This document shows positions 43,635 to 52,704 of a DNA stretch of 64,000 bases, piece by piece. The translations under genes and the position numbers were made by a program. The number at the start of each line of letters is the position of its first letter. The first letter of the stretch is position 1. The notes below the pieces were generated by a model, which did no database searches, was not told the DNA's origin, and was given only the letters and a program-made list of their open reading frames with translations. Source of the DNA: Dulcicalothrix desertica PCC 7102 (GTDB lineage Bacteria; Cyanobacteriota; Cyanobacteriia; Cyanobacteriales; Nostocaceae); assembly GCF_003991905.1 (NCBI RefSeq), contig NZ_RSCL01000007.1, positions 384,136 to 448,135 of the forward strand. The letters are read 5' to 3'.

Positions 43635-44159
43635 TTAAGGACCTTCAGTTTTTTCTATAACTTCGCGAATATCGTTTAAATCAATATACCTATCCGTAGC
43701 ATTACGTAGTTCTCTTGCTATCATTCCTTCTGTTGATACAACTGTTATATGAGTATTTTTAGAACGTAATAATTCAATTGCTCGTTCAAAATCACCATCA
43801 CCACTAAATAAAACAACCCGGTCATATTGGTCTACAGTATTAAACATATCTACAACAATTTCGATATCTAAATTAGCTTTTTGAGAATAGCGACCGGAAG
43901 TGTCATCATAATATTCTTTCAAAATTTTAGTGCGGACAGTGTAACCTAAACTAATGAGAGCATCACGAAAACCTCTTTGGTCTTGAGGGTCTTTTAAGCC
44001 AGTGTACCAGAATGCGTTGATGAGCGTCGTTTCGGACTGTTCGTATTTAAAGTATTCTAGTACTCGTCGCGGGTCAAAAAACCAGCCATTTTTTTGTTGA
44101 GCGTAAAACATATTGTTTCCGTCTACAAAAATAGACAGACGATTCATAGTAGTACCCAT
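43635..44159 (-). CDS. NYN domain protein, LabA/DUF88 family
   Basis: A PIN-like NYN domain of about 170 residues. Acidic metal-binding positions appear in LSIFVDGNNMFYAQ, NLDIEIVVDMF and VVLFSGDGDFERAI. The family includes LabA of Synechococcus, which links the circadian clock to gene-expression output, and RNA-processing NYN nucleases. ATG 44147 (MNRLSIFVDG) is a possible alternative start after MGTT. It lies upstream of leuA on the same strand, 97 bp away. Whether it acts in the clock or in RNA turnover cannot be told. Confidence 0.88.
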   Translation of the reverse strand: MGTTMNRLSIFVDGNNMFYAQQKNGWFFDPRRVLEYFKYEQSETTLINAFWYTGLKDPQDQRGFRDALISLGYTVRTKILKEYYDDTSGRYSQKANLDIEIVVDMFNTVDQYDRVVLFSGDGDFERAIELLRSKNTHITVVSTEGMIARELRNATDRYIDLNDIREVIEKTEGP

Positions 44160-45009
44160 AAGAAAATAACACCTACATATATAGAATAAGAATTTAGATA
44201 AAACAAGAGGTTATAGCAATTTCAAATGATTAATTTGCTCTTAACAATAAAAATACTTGACGTGTATAGCTTTTATCCTGCACTACTCCCAATTTAAATA
44301 ATTTAAACATTTATTACAGTACTGCCATTGAGGTTTATACTTTTACCCAAATACATGGATAGTTATTCCCCACAATTGCAATCTACCAATAAATTAGACT
44401 TTGTAACAGCATTTAAAACTGTATATCAATCCAGTTTACTCCTAAAGAGGTATGAAATTGGCAACTGCTGTGTTTATTAACTCAAAACCCATGAATCAGG
44501 TTTATACTAAGCGCGTGACACAGTTGAGCAAGCACAGCAAGCTCCATGACAAATGGAAGCAATTTCATGTTTTGCATAAGTTGCATGTCATGAAATGCAC
44601 TGCGTACATTGACAATATGCATTCAATCTCGTATTGGTAGTGCTATAGTTGCGAGTAGCAATATTTGTGGGTAACAAATTTCGCTATCCGTATCTACATC
44701 ATCTATTGTTCCCAAGATTCGTCAAAAATTTGCTTCGGACACCTGATAATACGCAGAGTTTATCCCATAAGCCTTCTTTGCCTTTGAATCGCTGTATCTG
44801 TAATGTCAATAAAGCTTTGAGAACTCAGGGGTGTGTAAAGTGGCAATTCACCGCTATACTTAGAGCTTAGTTTCTGGTGACTAAGTAATGATAATGAGTA
44901 TAAATTACTAATGTATAAAATATTCATATAAATATCGTTCGCAGTTTGAGCCTTTAAAGTCTGTGTAAATAAATAATTGAACTTACGTAAATCAACTAGA
45001 TATTACGAT
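44160..45009. other. Intergenic region, 850 bp
   Basis: No supported gene. Two small frames (44452-44640 and 44649-44870) have poor start signals and composition unlike neighbouring genes; I treat them as chance. The region contains short direct echoes around 44560-44600 (TTGCATAAGTTGCATGTCATG). It must hold the promoters for the divergent NYN and CHASE2-kinase genes. Confidence 0.45.
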
Positions 45010-47343
45010 ATGAACGAAGAACCTACACCTACCTTAACTAAAAAATATGTCCCGGCAACAGACCAACAGTCAAGTCGAACCACGAAATCTACTTCCACGA
45101 CTAACGGGCGCCAATCAAAAAAGATAGCGCGTTTGGGTCATTGGCTAGCAGGAATGTGGACGGTAGGTGCAGCGTTACTGACTATTTCCAATTTGCGATT
45201 ACCGCAAATGATGGAAAATCAAGCACAATCGGCATTTTATCAACTTCGTGGCTCGATTGCACCGCCAAAAGACATCGTAATTTTGGCAATTGACGACGAT
45301 TCGATATCAACACCAGCGGTATCATACGCAACTGACCCGATAAAATATGGTCATTTGGAACCTTTAAAAGGATTTCCTTACAAACGTGAAGCATACGGGC
45401 AAGTTATCGAAAAACTGGTTCAAGCAGGAGCGCGTGCTGTTGCATTAGATGTAATCTTCGACTTGCCGAGTAGTCACGGTTTAGAAGATGACCGTAAATT
45501 CCAAACGATGTTACAACGCTATGGCAGCAAAGTCGTTTTAGCTGCGTCATATGAAAATTTTGAAACTCGTAGTGGTTTTGTAACACAATTACGTTCTCCC
45601 CAAGAATTACTGCGTGTTGGTTCTGTCTCAACTGGGTCTATAACTTTCCCATTAGAGGTTGATGGCAAGATTCATCGTTTGGCGGGTGAGTATACTAAGG
45701 AACTAAAAGAAACCCAAGGTAGCTTATTAGAGAAAATACCAGATTTTAGTGTAGCGACTTTGCGGGCTGCAAATATTGACTTTCCTAAACCCAAAGGTGA
45801 CCGCATTTATTTTCGTGGACCTATGGGTAGTTTTGAGCAAATTCCATTTTGGTATGTTTTTGACCAAATGTTTTGGGATAGCAATTTACAGTCAGGAAAA
45901 GTATTCAAGGACAAAATAGTACTAATTGGCGCCACGGCAACAGTAGCAAATGATTTTCATGCAGTTGCTGTAAACTGGCTATTTCCCGAACGTATGAGTG
46001 GAGTGGAAATACACGCGAATGCACTAGCAAGTCTCATGGAGGGTAATTCAGTAAAAATAGCAATCAACAGTCCTTATGGCAGTAGTTTATTTGTCTTAGC
46101 ATTAGTTGGTGGAAGCGCATATTTTGTATCTCGGAATAAATACAATAGGCTTCGGGTTTTTTCTTGCTTTGGTATAGCTATTGTTTGGGGAGGCATTAAT
46201 TATTTGTTGTTTATTACAAATCAATTATTTTTTCCCACAGCTGTACCTGTAACTGCACTTATTGCAATTGGGTTATCATATTTAGGTATTGAAATAGCAA
46301 TTCAGCAATTACGCAAAATTCAGTTAGTTGATATTATTCAGAAAAATCCTTATTCTCGCATTGCCCAAGAGATTCTTAGTCAGCAAGAAGACCTGATAGA
46401 TTTACTTAAAAAGCGTGAAATTCAAATCAGTGGAAAAATTCTTGATGGTCGTTATCGTATCGTCAAAGTATTAGGCTCAGGTGGCTTTAGTGAAACATAT
46501 ATAGCTGAAGATACAAGACTACCTGGTAATCCTTTATGTGTTGTCAAACAACTTCAACCAGTAAATAATAAACCTGAACAAATGGAAGTAGCGCGGCGCC
46601 TTTTTAGCTCCGAAGCTCAAACTCTTCAACAATTAGGTATATATCCTCAAATACCCCAACTTCTAGCTTATTTTGAAGAAGACGAAGAATTTTACTTAGT
46701 TCAAGAATTCATTCTTGGTAATGCGCTTAGTCAAGAATTGCCATCAGGAAAACGTCATAACCAAGCTGTTGTCATTGATATAGTGCGGGAATTATTACAA
46801 ATACTAGTATTCGTGCATCAAAATGGTGTAATTCACCGTGATATCAAGCCGAGTAACATCATGCGTCGAAAAAGCGATTATAAACTTGTGCTGATAGATT
46901 TTGGCGCCGTTAAGCAAGTATCTACAAAGTTAATTGAAAGCCAGGACGATACAGCATTTACTATTGGTATTGGCACAAAAGGTTACGCACCCAGAGAACA
47001 ATGCTTTGGGCGCCCGCAATATAGCAGTGATATTTACGCAGTTGGAATGATTGGCATTAAAGCATTAACAGGAACACCTCCCCATGAACTTCAGCATGAT
47101 GACAACGGTGAATTAATATGGATGGAACGTGCCGAAGTTGCAACTGGCTTTGCTAACATTCTCAGTAAAATGGTGCGCGATAATTTCCAAGAACGCTATC
47201 AATCTGCATCCGAAGCTCTGAATGCATTAAATCAATTACTTTTTGCCGATAAGGTTCAATCTCTATCTTCAAATGATTCATCTATAAACACTTTATCTTT
47301 AGAAGATACAGATACTCCAACTACCCCTTGGGATGGAAATTAG
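45010..47343 (+). CDS. CHASE2-domain Ser/Thr protein kinase
   Basis: About 777 residues from ATG 45010 (MNEEPTPTLTKKYV). An N-terminal membrane helix (WLAGMWTVGAALLTI) is followed by a periplasmic CHASE2 sensor (about 70-345: DIVILAIDDDSIST, ARAVALDVIFD, KIVLIGATATVANDFH). Three more helices lead to a cytosolic Ser/Thr kinase: LGSGGFSETYIAED, VIHRDIKPSNIM, VLIDFGAVKQV and GTKGYAPREQ (YAPRE instead of the usual YAPPE). It should sense an unknown periplasmic ligand and phosphorylate cytosolic proteins. The FecR protein and outer-membrane barrel genes follow it; CHASE2 and FecR genes often occur together. Confidence 0.92.
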   Translation: MNEEPTPTLTKKYVPATDQQSSRTTKSTSTTNGRQSKKIARLGHWLAGMWTVGAALLTISNLRLPQMMENQAQSAFYQLRGSIAPPKDIVILAIDDDSISTPAVSYATDPIKYGHLEPLKGFPYKREAYGQVIEKLVQAGARAVALDVIFDLPSSHGLEDDRKFQTMLQRYGSKVVLAASYENFETRSGFVTQLRSPQELLRVGSVSTGSITFPLEVDGKIHRLAGEYTKELKETQGSLLEKIPDFSVATLRAANIDFPKPKGDRIYFRGPMGSFEQIPFWYVFDQMFWDSNLQSGKVFKDKIVLIGATATVANDFHAVAVNWLFPERMSGVEIHANALASLMEGNSVKIAINSPYGSSLFVLALVGGSAYFVSRNKYNRLRVFSCFGIAIVWGGINYLLFITNQLFFPTAVPVTALIAIGLSYLGIEIAIQQLRKIQLVDIIQKNPYSRIAQEILSQQEDLIDLLKKREIQISGKILDGRYRIVKVLGSGGFSETYIAEDTRLPGNPLCVVKQLQPVNNKPEQMEVARRLFSSEAQTLQQLGIYPQIPQLLAYFEEDEEFYLVQEFILGNALSQELPSGKRHNQAVVIDIVRELLQILVFVHQNGVIHRDIKPSNIMRRKSDYKLVLIDFGAVKQVSTKLIESQDDTAFTIGIGTKGYAPREQCFGRPQYSSDIYAVGMIGIKALTGTPPHELQHDDNGELIWMERAEVATGFANILSKMVRDNFQERYQSASEALNALNQLLFADKVQSLSSNDSSINTLSLEDTDTPTTPWDGN

Positions 47344-47489
47344 CGTGGGAGCAATAGGCAAAATTTGTTGGCACAGAAACTACTTTGCTTATTTTTAATA
47401 GTTTAATAATATTACTCTAATTCAATATTGAACTAACTTAAACTCAAACGAGTTTATCCAACCAGCGAAATTTTATGACATGAACTAAA

Positions 47490-47675
47490 GCGTGGTCTGT
47501 GTCATCAAATATGGAGGGTAGATTGGCAACGGATGTGAAACGGATGTAACGGATAGTTGATTCGTTATTTGAAGGCGCCCTAAAAGAAAATTTTGTTTGT
47601 AACAAATAAATCATCCGTTACATCCGCTCTCATCCGTTGCCAGCCAACACCCCAAAACAAATGACACGAACCACT
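47490..47675. repeat. MITE-like element A (GTGGT...TGTCAT ends, GGATGTAACGGAT core)
   Basis: Outer ends GTGGTCTGTGTCATCAAATA and, inverted, GTGGTTCGTGTCATTTGTTT. Inner inverted arms are TTGGCAACGGATG, CGGATGTAACGGAT and their complements at 47613-47640. No coding capacity. The outer ends match the element at 63791-63943, whose core is unrelated. Confidence 0.75.
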
Positions 47676-47697
47676 ACTAATGGTTCGTGTCATTTAT
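47660..47697. repeat. Hairpin formed by back-to-back MITE ends
   Basis: AAATGACACGAACCA and its exact reverse complement are separated by CTACTAA: 15 paired bases with a 7-base loop. It joins the right end of element A to a second left end. Confidence 0.85.
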
Positions 47698-47805
47698 TTT
47701 AATATATTTACCTTATTAGGCGCAGAGGGCACACAGATAAGGTTAAGAGAGTTATATATTGGCGCCTACTCCCTTGCATTAATGATATAGAACCGTTATG
47801 TAAAC

Positions 47806-49218
47806 TTAAGTACTTGGTCTAGTTGATGGGTCTGTTGTTGAATCAGACGGTGGATTTGGTACTTCAGGTTTAGGGTCTGGTACTTCAGGTTTAGGATTTG
47901 GTACTTCGGGTTTAGGGTCTGGTACTTCGGGTTTAGGATTTGGTACTTCAGGTTTAGGATTTGGTACTTCGGGTTTAGGATTTGGTACTTCGGGTTTAGG
48001 ATTTGGTACTTCGGGTTTAGGATTTGGTACTTCGGGTTTAGGATTTGGTACTTCAGGTTTAGGATTTGGTACTTCAGGTTTAGGGTCTGGTACTTCGGGT
48101 TTAGGATTTGGTACTTCAGGTTTAGGATTTGGTACTTCAGGTTTAGGGTCTGGTACTTCGGGTTTGGGACTTGGTACTTCGGGTTTGGGACTTGGTACTT
48201 CGGGTTTGGGACTTGGTACTTCGGGTTTAGGACTTGGTACTTCGGGTTTGGGACTTGGTACTTCGGGTTTAGGAGTTTGGTTTACAGGTGGTTTTGTATC
48301 ATCTTCTGTCGTAGAGTTATTGCGGTTATTACGCTGACTGAAATTCGGTTGAACTTGCGAATAATCTACTATGGCATCAACATTGTCACTTTCCGGTAGA
48401 GATTCTAATGTATTAGATGTTTCTTCGGGGGTTGTAGATAATTTGATAAATGATGGGTCTTTGATAGTACCTGGACCCGATATTGGTGATTGCTTGGCTA
48501 AAGCTGCTGAAGTTTCTGCTTGAACACTACTAAGCGCTGGGTCACTGGTTGCATTTGGATTTTGACGTGTTAAATCAAGTCCTCGCACTAAATCACTTGT
48601 GTCATAAAAAGTTCGCAGGTCAAAACCATATAGTCCCTGAAATTTACCCTTGACAACAACCATCATTTGCCCAGCTTGCAAAACTTGGCTGCTAGAAGCA
48701 TCTTTATTAAATACTTCAATTCCACTGTTTGTAAGGGCGCCAACAATTGTAGTATCTGTAACTTTGTCATAACGTACAAACAACGCTGAACCACGAATTG
48801 CGGCAGCAGCACTTGGTGTTCTAATATTTGTTCTTCCTCGTCCTGGAGGAATCAGTAATAATACGGTACCGTTATTAAGCGTAAAATTTCTGGTTCGCGG
48901 TAAAAACTGAAATACTGCTTGTTCTCCAACTCGTGCCCAAGAACCATCGTTGAAGCGCAAATCAGCTAACGATAGTCTTCCTGTAGACAAACCATCCCCA
49001 GGTGTCATGGCATCCGAACGCTGTGCCTTACGTCTTGGCTGACGTTGGGGCATTAGCTGTACCAAGTTACGCAAATCTTGAATTACAGCCCTAGTTAAGG
49101 GTGTCTGGGCATTAGCTTGGTTCGATACAGGTATTGCTACCCCTGACAAACTAATCACCAGAAGTGGCAACAACTTACGAAACATTTGTTGCAGTTCAGA
49201 ACTTTTACTCATACTCAA
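47806..49218 (-). CDS. FecR-domain secreted protein with PKPEVPx repeat stalk
   Basis: 470 residues. A signal peptide (LPLLVISLSGVAIPVSNQAN) leads to a FecR domain (about 45-200): GRLSLADLRFNDGSWARVGE, FTLNNGTVLLLIPPGRGR, SAAAAIRGSALFVRYD and SGIEVFNKDASSSQVLQAGQ. An unstructured region and about 20 tandem heptads PKPEVP(S/N/D) at residues 316-455 follow, then a Ser/Thr-rich end. No membrane anchor or LPXTG-like signal. FecR domains of this sort lie in the periplasm and often accompany CHASE2 proteins. The rigid Pro-rich stalk may span the periplasm or wall to the adjacent outer-membrane barrel. Confidence 0.88.
   Translation of the reverse strand: MSMSKSSELQQMFRKLLPLLVISLSGVAIPVSNQANAQTPLTRAVIQDLRNLVQLMPQRQPRRKAQRSDAMTPGDGLSTGRLSLADLRFNDGSWARVGEQAVFQFLPRTRNFTLNNGTVLLLIPPGRGRTNIRTPSAAAAIRGSALFVRYDKVTDTTIVGALTNSGIEVFNKDASSSQVLQAGQMMVVVKGKFQGLYGFDLRTFYDTSDLVRGLDLTRQNPNATSDPALSSVQAETSAALAKQSPISGPGTIKDPSFIKLSTTPEETSNTLESLPESDNVDAIVDYSQVQPNFSQRNNRNNSTTEDDTKPPVNQTPKPEVPSPKPEVPSPKPEVPSPKPEVPSPKPEVPSPKPEVPDPKPEVPNPKPEVPNPKPEVPDPKPEVPNPKPEVPNPKPEVPNPKPEVPNPKPEVPNPKPEVPNPKPEVPNPKPEVPDPKPEVPNPKPEVPDPKPEVPNPPSDSTTDPSTRPST
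47854..48273 (-). repeat. Coding tandem repeat, 20 units of 21 bp
   Basis: Twenty 21-bp units encode PKPEVPS, PKPEVPD or PKPEVPN. The five units nearest the FecR domain are Ser types with GGACTTGG-style third positions, the rest are Asn/Asp types, so the array grew in two phases. Copy number is likely to vary between strains. Confidence 0.92.
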
Positions 49219-49414
49219 CCAGGTAAAAACAATTCAAGGGGTAGATTTCTAGGTCTATGCTTGTTTTAACAAGTTTATATACGTATTTTTGCTTAAAAAT
49301 TATCAAATCTTAAAAATCAAAAACATTCCAGCAGGCTATAAATTATTTACTAATCGCAATTTCGTTAGTCGAAATAGGTAGAACAGAGGTATGCAAATTA
49401 TATAACATCAATGC

Positions 49415-49436
49415 TACTTAAGTATATACTTAAGTA
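49415..49436. promoter_or_regulatory. 22-bp perfect palindrome in divergent promoter region
   Basis: TACTTAAGTAT followed by its exact reverse complement. It lies 197 bp upstream of the FecR start and 106 bp upstream of the barrel gene start, between divergent genes. It contains CTTAAG twice with 13-bp spacing, about one and a quarter helical turns. A dimeric repressor or activator site is the simplest reading. Confidence 0.55.
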
Positions 49437-49541
49437 CAACCTAGACTCAACCCTGATATTAGCTGTACGTTACACTCTGTTAGATAATTGAAACTTCAAT
49501 AAATAGTTTGTAGTCTGATTTTTCTAAACGATGCCGTAAAG

Positions 49542-50915
49542 ATGCAACCAAAGAAACTTAAAAACTGTTGGTCATTGTGGATCTCACTCACTTTCAGTAC
49601 TAGCTGTCAGTATATGGTAAAACTAGATGCAGCAATAGCAATAGGCGCCACACAATGGCAATTATCCCCGAATGTATCAAATATACCACCTTTTAGTGAT
49701 AATGCTGTAAATTCGCATGAACAACAAACACAGACTACACAAGTGTTACCCAAGTTCCTGCCTAAGACTTATAGTCAACCCTTAAATTCAATCAATATAG
49801 AACAGCCTGATTTGGTACAGTCGGCGACTATAGTTCAATCAACCCCAGAACAGCCACAAGACAGCAGCAATGCCCAAAAGCCAGCAGAACCTCCACAAGT
49901 TGAGGCACAACCAAATGAACCTGCGGCGCCTACCCCAACGCAAATAGAACAACGTCTAGATAAACCTGATATTGACTACAGTAAAAGGTTAGAAAGCCTT
50001 ATACGTCTTCTTGAGAAAAATAAGCAATCTGCGGCTGAAACTAGTAACGGAGAACTTGGACAAATTATTGCCAAACCTCAAACACCAGAACTAGGCACTA
50101 TCATCGTAAAACCAGTTGAACAACCACCGCTACCAACTCAACCTCAACAACCTGCAGAAACTCCACCAAAACCATCTGAACCCATCGGTTATGTGCTAGG
50201 ACGAGTTAGTTTTTTCCAAACAAACAATCTTTTTGCCTCAAAAGTAGACCCTATCGAAGACGGTTTGATATATTCTGGGGTTACACTTGCTACTGCCCCT
50301 TTACAATTAGGACCAAGGACATTTTTAAATGGTTCGTTTGATGCCAATATTATTCGCTACATCAATCAATCGGAATTTAACTACAACCAAGTACGTTTAA
50401 ATGTAGATTTATATCAACAACTTACTCGCCGCATGTACGGCGAAATCGGTTGGAGCAACCAACAATTGTTTTATGCCAGAAACAGCAAACGCCTTGGATT
50501 CGCATCTGGCGACCGATTTCTTAATGAGAATTCATTCCACCTATCATTAGGACGTAGAGACTTTCTGGCGCCTTCTTGGGCACTCGACAGTTTTTACGAA
50601 TTTCGCTGGAACCTAGCTGAAGTCCCCCAAAGACGTGACCGTATCACAAACTCGTTATGGCTTTCATTAAGTTATTATCTACAACAATCGCTTAACGTCG
50701 GTTTAAATTATCAACTTACTTTTTCTGACTTTACCCAGCGTAATCGCGAAGACTTGTATCATCGATTATTCACACACCTTAACTATAAAGCTACCAATAG
50801 CAGTAGTATTAGTGTTCAAAGCGGAGTAACACTAGGTAATTCTACAGAACCTAACATTAACTTCGATGGGTGGTTTTTTAGTATAAATTATAACTGGGAA
50901 ATCGGCAGATTTTAA
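49542..50915 (+). CDS. Outer-membrane beta-barrel protein with Pro-rich N-terminal region
   Basis: 457 residues. Basic start and hydrophobic segment (LKNCWSLWISLTFSTSC) look like a signal peptide. About 170 residues rich in Pro, Gln and Thr follow (PAEPPQVEAQPNEPAAP, PPLPTQPQQPAETPPKP), with one short helix DYSKRLESLIRLLEKN. The last 240 residues are alternating strands (RTFLNGSFDANIIRYI, MYGEIGWSNQQLFYAR, SFHLSLGRRDFLAP, SLNVGLNYQLTFSDF) ending in aromatic WEIGRF, the C-terminal signature of outer-membrane barrels. Family not recognised beyond that. It is divergent from the FecR gene and converges to within 1 bp of the rhodanese gene. Confidence 0.78.
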   Translation: MQPKKLKNCWSLWISLTFSTSCQYMVKLDAAIAIGATQWQLSPNVSNIPPFSDNAVNSHEQQTQTTQVLPKFLPKTYSQPLNSINIEQPDLVQSATIVQSTPEQPQDSSNAQKPAEPPQVEAQPNEPAAPTPTQIEQRLDKPDIDYSKRLESLIRLLEKNKQSAAETSNGELGQIIAKPQTPELGTIIVKPVEQPPLPTQPQQPAETPPKPSEPIGYVLGRVSFFQTNNLFASKVDPIEDGLIYSGVTLATAPLQLGPRTFLNGSFDANIIRYINQSEFNYNQVRLNVDLYQQLTRRMYGEIGWSNQQLFYARNSKRLGFASGDRFLNENSFHLSLGRRDFLAPSWALDSFYEFRWNLAEVPQRRDRITNSLWLSLSYYLQQSLNVGLNYQLTFSDFTQRNREDLYHRLFTHLNYKATNSSSISVQSGVTLGNSTEPNINFDGWFFSINYNWEIGRF

Positions 50916-50916
50916 G

Positions 50917-51732
50917 TTAATAACTAATCCAATCACTCCAACTACCAGCATAAAGCTTTGTATTACGAAAACCCGCTAATTCTAACGATAGTAAATTTAC
51001 ACATGCAGTAACACCAGAACCGCAGTAAACAATAATTTCTTCGCTGTTTCTTATATCTTGCCAACGAGAAAGCTGGCCTTCAACATTAAGTAAGTACCCT
51101 GAACCATCAGTTACAGATTGCCAAGGATAGTTTACAGCACCCTCTATATGCCCAGCAATTTTATCAATAGGTTCCCTGATACCTAGGTAACGTTCTGTCT
51201 CACGGGAGTCGATTAAAACTACACCTGGCAAATCTTTACGATTCTTCACTTCGTTTATATCTACTACCATATTCGATTGGACTTGTTCAGTAAAAATAGC
51301 GTTTTGATAACTGCATGATGCTTCCCTAACTTCCGAAGTCACTGGATATGATAATGATAACCATCCACTAAACCCTCCATTTAAAACCGCAACTCTTTCA
51401 TGTCCCATATAGCGCAGCAACCACCATAAACGCGCGGCAAATCCAAGTCGTGAATCGTCGTATGCTACAACTAATGTTTGGTGATTTATACCCATTTTTG
51501 ATAACTTTACCGCTAACGAAGCTAAATTTGGTAAAGGATGTCTTCCTCCATGCGTACCCACTCTTGCAGAAAGGTCTTCATTTAAATCAAGATAATAGGC
51601 GCCTGGAATATGGCAATGCTTGTACTGTTGTTTTCCTAAATCTGAGTCATTGAGAGAAAATCGACAATCGATAATCACGACTTTAGAATCATTTAGATGC
51701 TCAACAAGCCAGGGAGCAGAAACCACATTCAT
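50917..51732 (-). CDS. Sulfurtransferase (tandem rhodanese domains)
   Basis: 271 residues with two rhodanese domains. The inactive N-terminal one has VVIIDCRFSLNDSDLG and IPGAYYLDLNEDLSARVGTH. The C-terminal one has the active-site loop VYCGSGVTACVNLLSLELAG with the catalytic Cys in CGSGVTA. The loop pattern is that of thiosulfate or mercaptopyruvate sulfurtransferases, which move sulfane sulfur to cyanide or thiol acceptors. It converges with the barrel gene and is divergent from the MnmC-like gene, with which a sulfur-modification link is conceivable but unproven. Confidence 0.9.
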   Translation of the reverse strand: MNVVSAPWLVEHLNDSKVVIIDCRFSLNDSDLGKQQYKHCHIPGAYYLDLNEDLSARVGTHGGRHPLPNLASLAVKLSKMGINHQTLVVAYDDSRLGFAARLWWLLRYMGHERVAVLNGGFSGWLSLSYPVTSEVREASCSYQNAIFTEQVQSNMVVDINEVKNRKDLPGVVLIDSRETERYLGIREPIDKIAGHIEGAVNYPWQSVTDGSGYLLNVEGQLSRWQDIRNSEEIIVYCGSGVTACVNLLSLELAGFRNTKLYAGSWSDWISY

Positions 51733-51783
51733 AATTACTAGTACTTGTATTTTTATTAATTGCTAAAAATATTATCCAACTTA

Positions 51784-52704
51784 ATGTCCGTAATGCCTGA
51801 ACAATTTATCCCACAATCAACAGCAGACGGTTCTTTTACGTTCTTCTCCGAAGAATTTCAAGAGTCATATCATAGCCACTTTGGCGCCAGACAAGAAAGT
51901 TTTCAAAAATTTGTTGTTCCGACACAGCTATCCCAAAGAGCGACAAAAGTAGCAAAAGGACATTCCATCCGAATTTTAGATGTTTGCTACGGACTAGGAT
52001 ATAACACTGCTGCTGCACTACAAACTATTTGGCGCCAGAATCCTAACTGCCATATTGAAGTCATTGGTTTAGAGTTGAATTCATCTGTACCACGTGCAGC
52101 GAACCGTCATAATTTGTATGCTGACTGGGACTTTGAATATCTAGATATCTTGACAAAACTTGCTTCTACGTATTACGTAGAAAACGATAATCTGAAAGCA
52201 TCTTTATTGATTGGCGATGCTCGAACTACAATTAAACAGGTACTAACAGAGTCATTTCAGGCAGACGCTATTTTCCTAGACCCATTTTCTCCTCCACAAT
52301 GTCCACAATTGTGGACAATTGAATTTATAGGGCTTGTTTCCAAATGTCTACACCACGAAGGATTACTAGCTACTTACTCATGTTCCGCAGCAGTACGTAC
52401 AGCACTTTTGCTCTCTGGTTTAATTATCGCTTCAACACCTCCTGTAGGCAGAAAAACTCCTGGTACTGTTGCAGCACATCCTGCATGTCTCCAATTACTA
52501 GACCAACAATCTCCCCTCTCAACTGCTGAACTCGAACATTTACATACACGTGCCGCAATTCCTTATCGTGACCCGTCACTTCAAGACCAAGCTCAAATCA
52601 TTCTAGAACGGCGCCGACAAGAACAAAAGTCGAGTACGCTTGAAACCACGTCTCAGGCTCGAAAGCGCTGGTCATCAAGAAATCTAAATACTGAAAATTT
52701 ATAG
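51784..52704 (+). CDS. MnmC-like SAM-dependent methyltransferase (DUF752)
   Basis: About 306 residues, a Rossmann methyltransferase matching the MnmC2 domain that finishes 5-methylaminomethyl-2-thiouridine at the tRNA wobble base. Evidence: DGSFTFFSEEFQESYHSHFG, SAM motif ILDVCYGLGYNTAAAL, IEVIGLELN, ASLLIGDARTTIKQVL, and the catalytic-type DAIFLDPFSPPQCPQLWT. The oxidoreductase half found in E. coli MnmC is absent, as usual for the stand-alone cyanobacterial form. Start 51784 (MSVMPEQFIPQ) or ATG 51793; both are in frame. The C-terminus is a basic tail (RRRQEQKSSTLETTSQARKR). Confidence 0.88.
   Translation: MSVMPEQFIPQSTADGSFTFFSEEFQESYHSHFGARQESFQKFVVPTQLSQRATKVAKGHSIRILDVCYGLGYNTAAALQTIWRQNPNCHIEVIGLELNSSVPRAANRHNLYADWDFEYLDILTKLASTYYVENDNLKASLLIGDARTTIKQVLTESFQADAIFLDPFSPPQCPQLWTIEFIGLVSKCLHHEGLLATYSCSAAVRTALLLSGLIIASTPPVGRKTPGTVAAHPACLQLLDQQSPLSTAELEHLHTRAAIPYRDPSLQDQAQIILERRRQEQKSSTLETTSQARKRWSSRNLNTENL

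Noticed and set aside
44452..44870. Two small consecutive frames upstream of the CHASE2 kinase
   Set aside because: Poor start contexts, no recognisable similarity and unusual Cys/His content; probably chance frames in a long spacer.
47854..48273. CRISPR-like regular repeat
   Set aside because: Units are 21 bp, contiguous without spacers and in frame within a protein gene.
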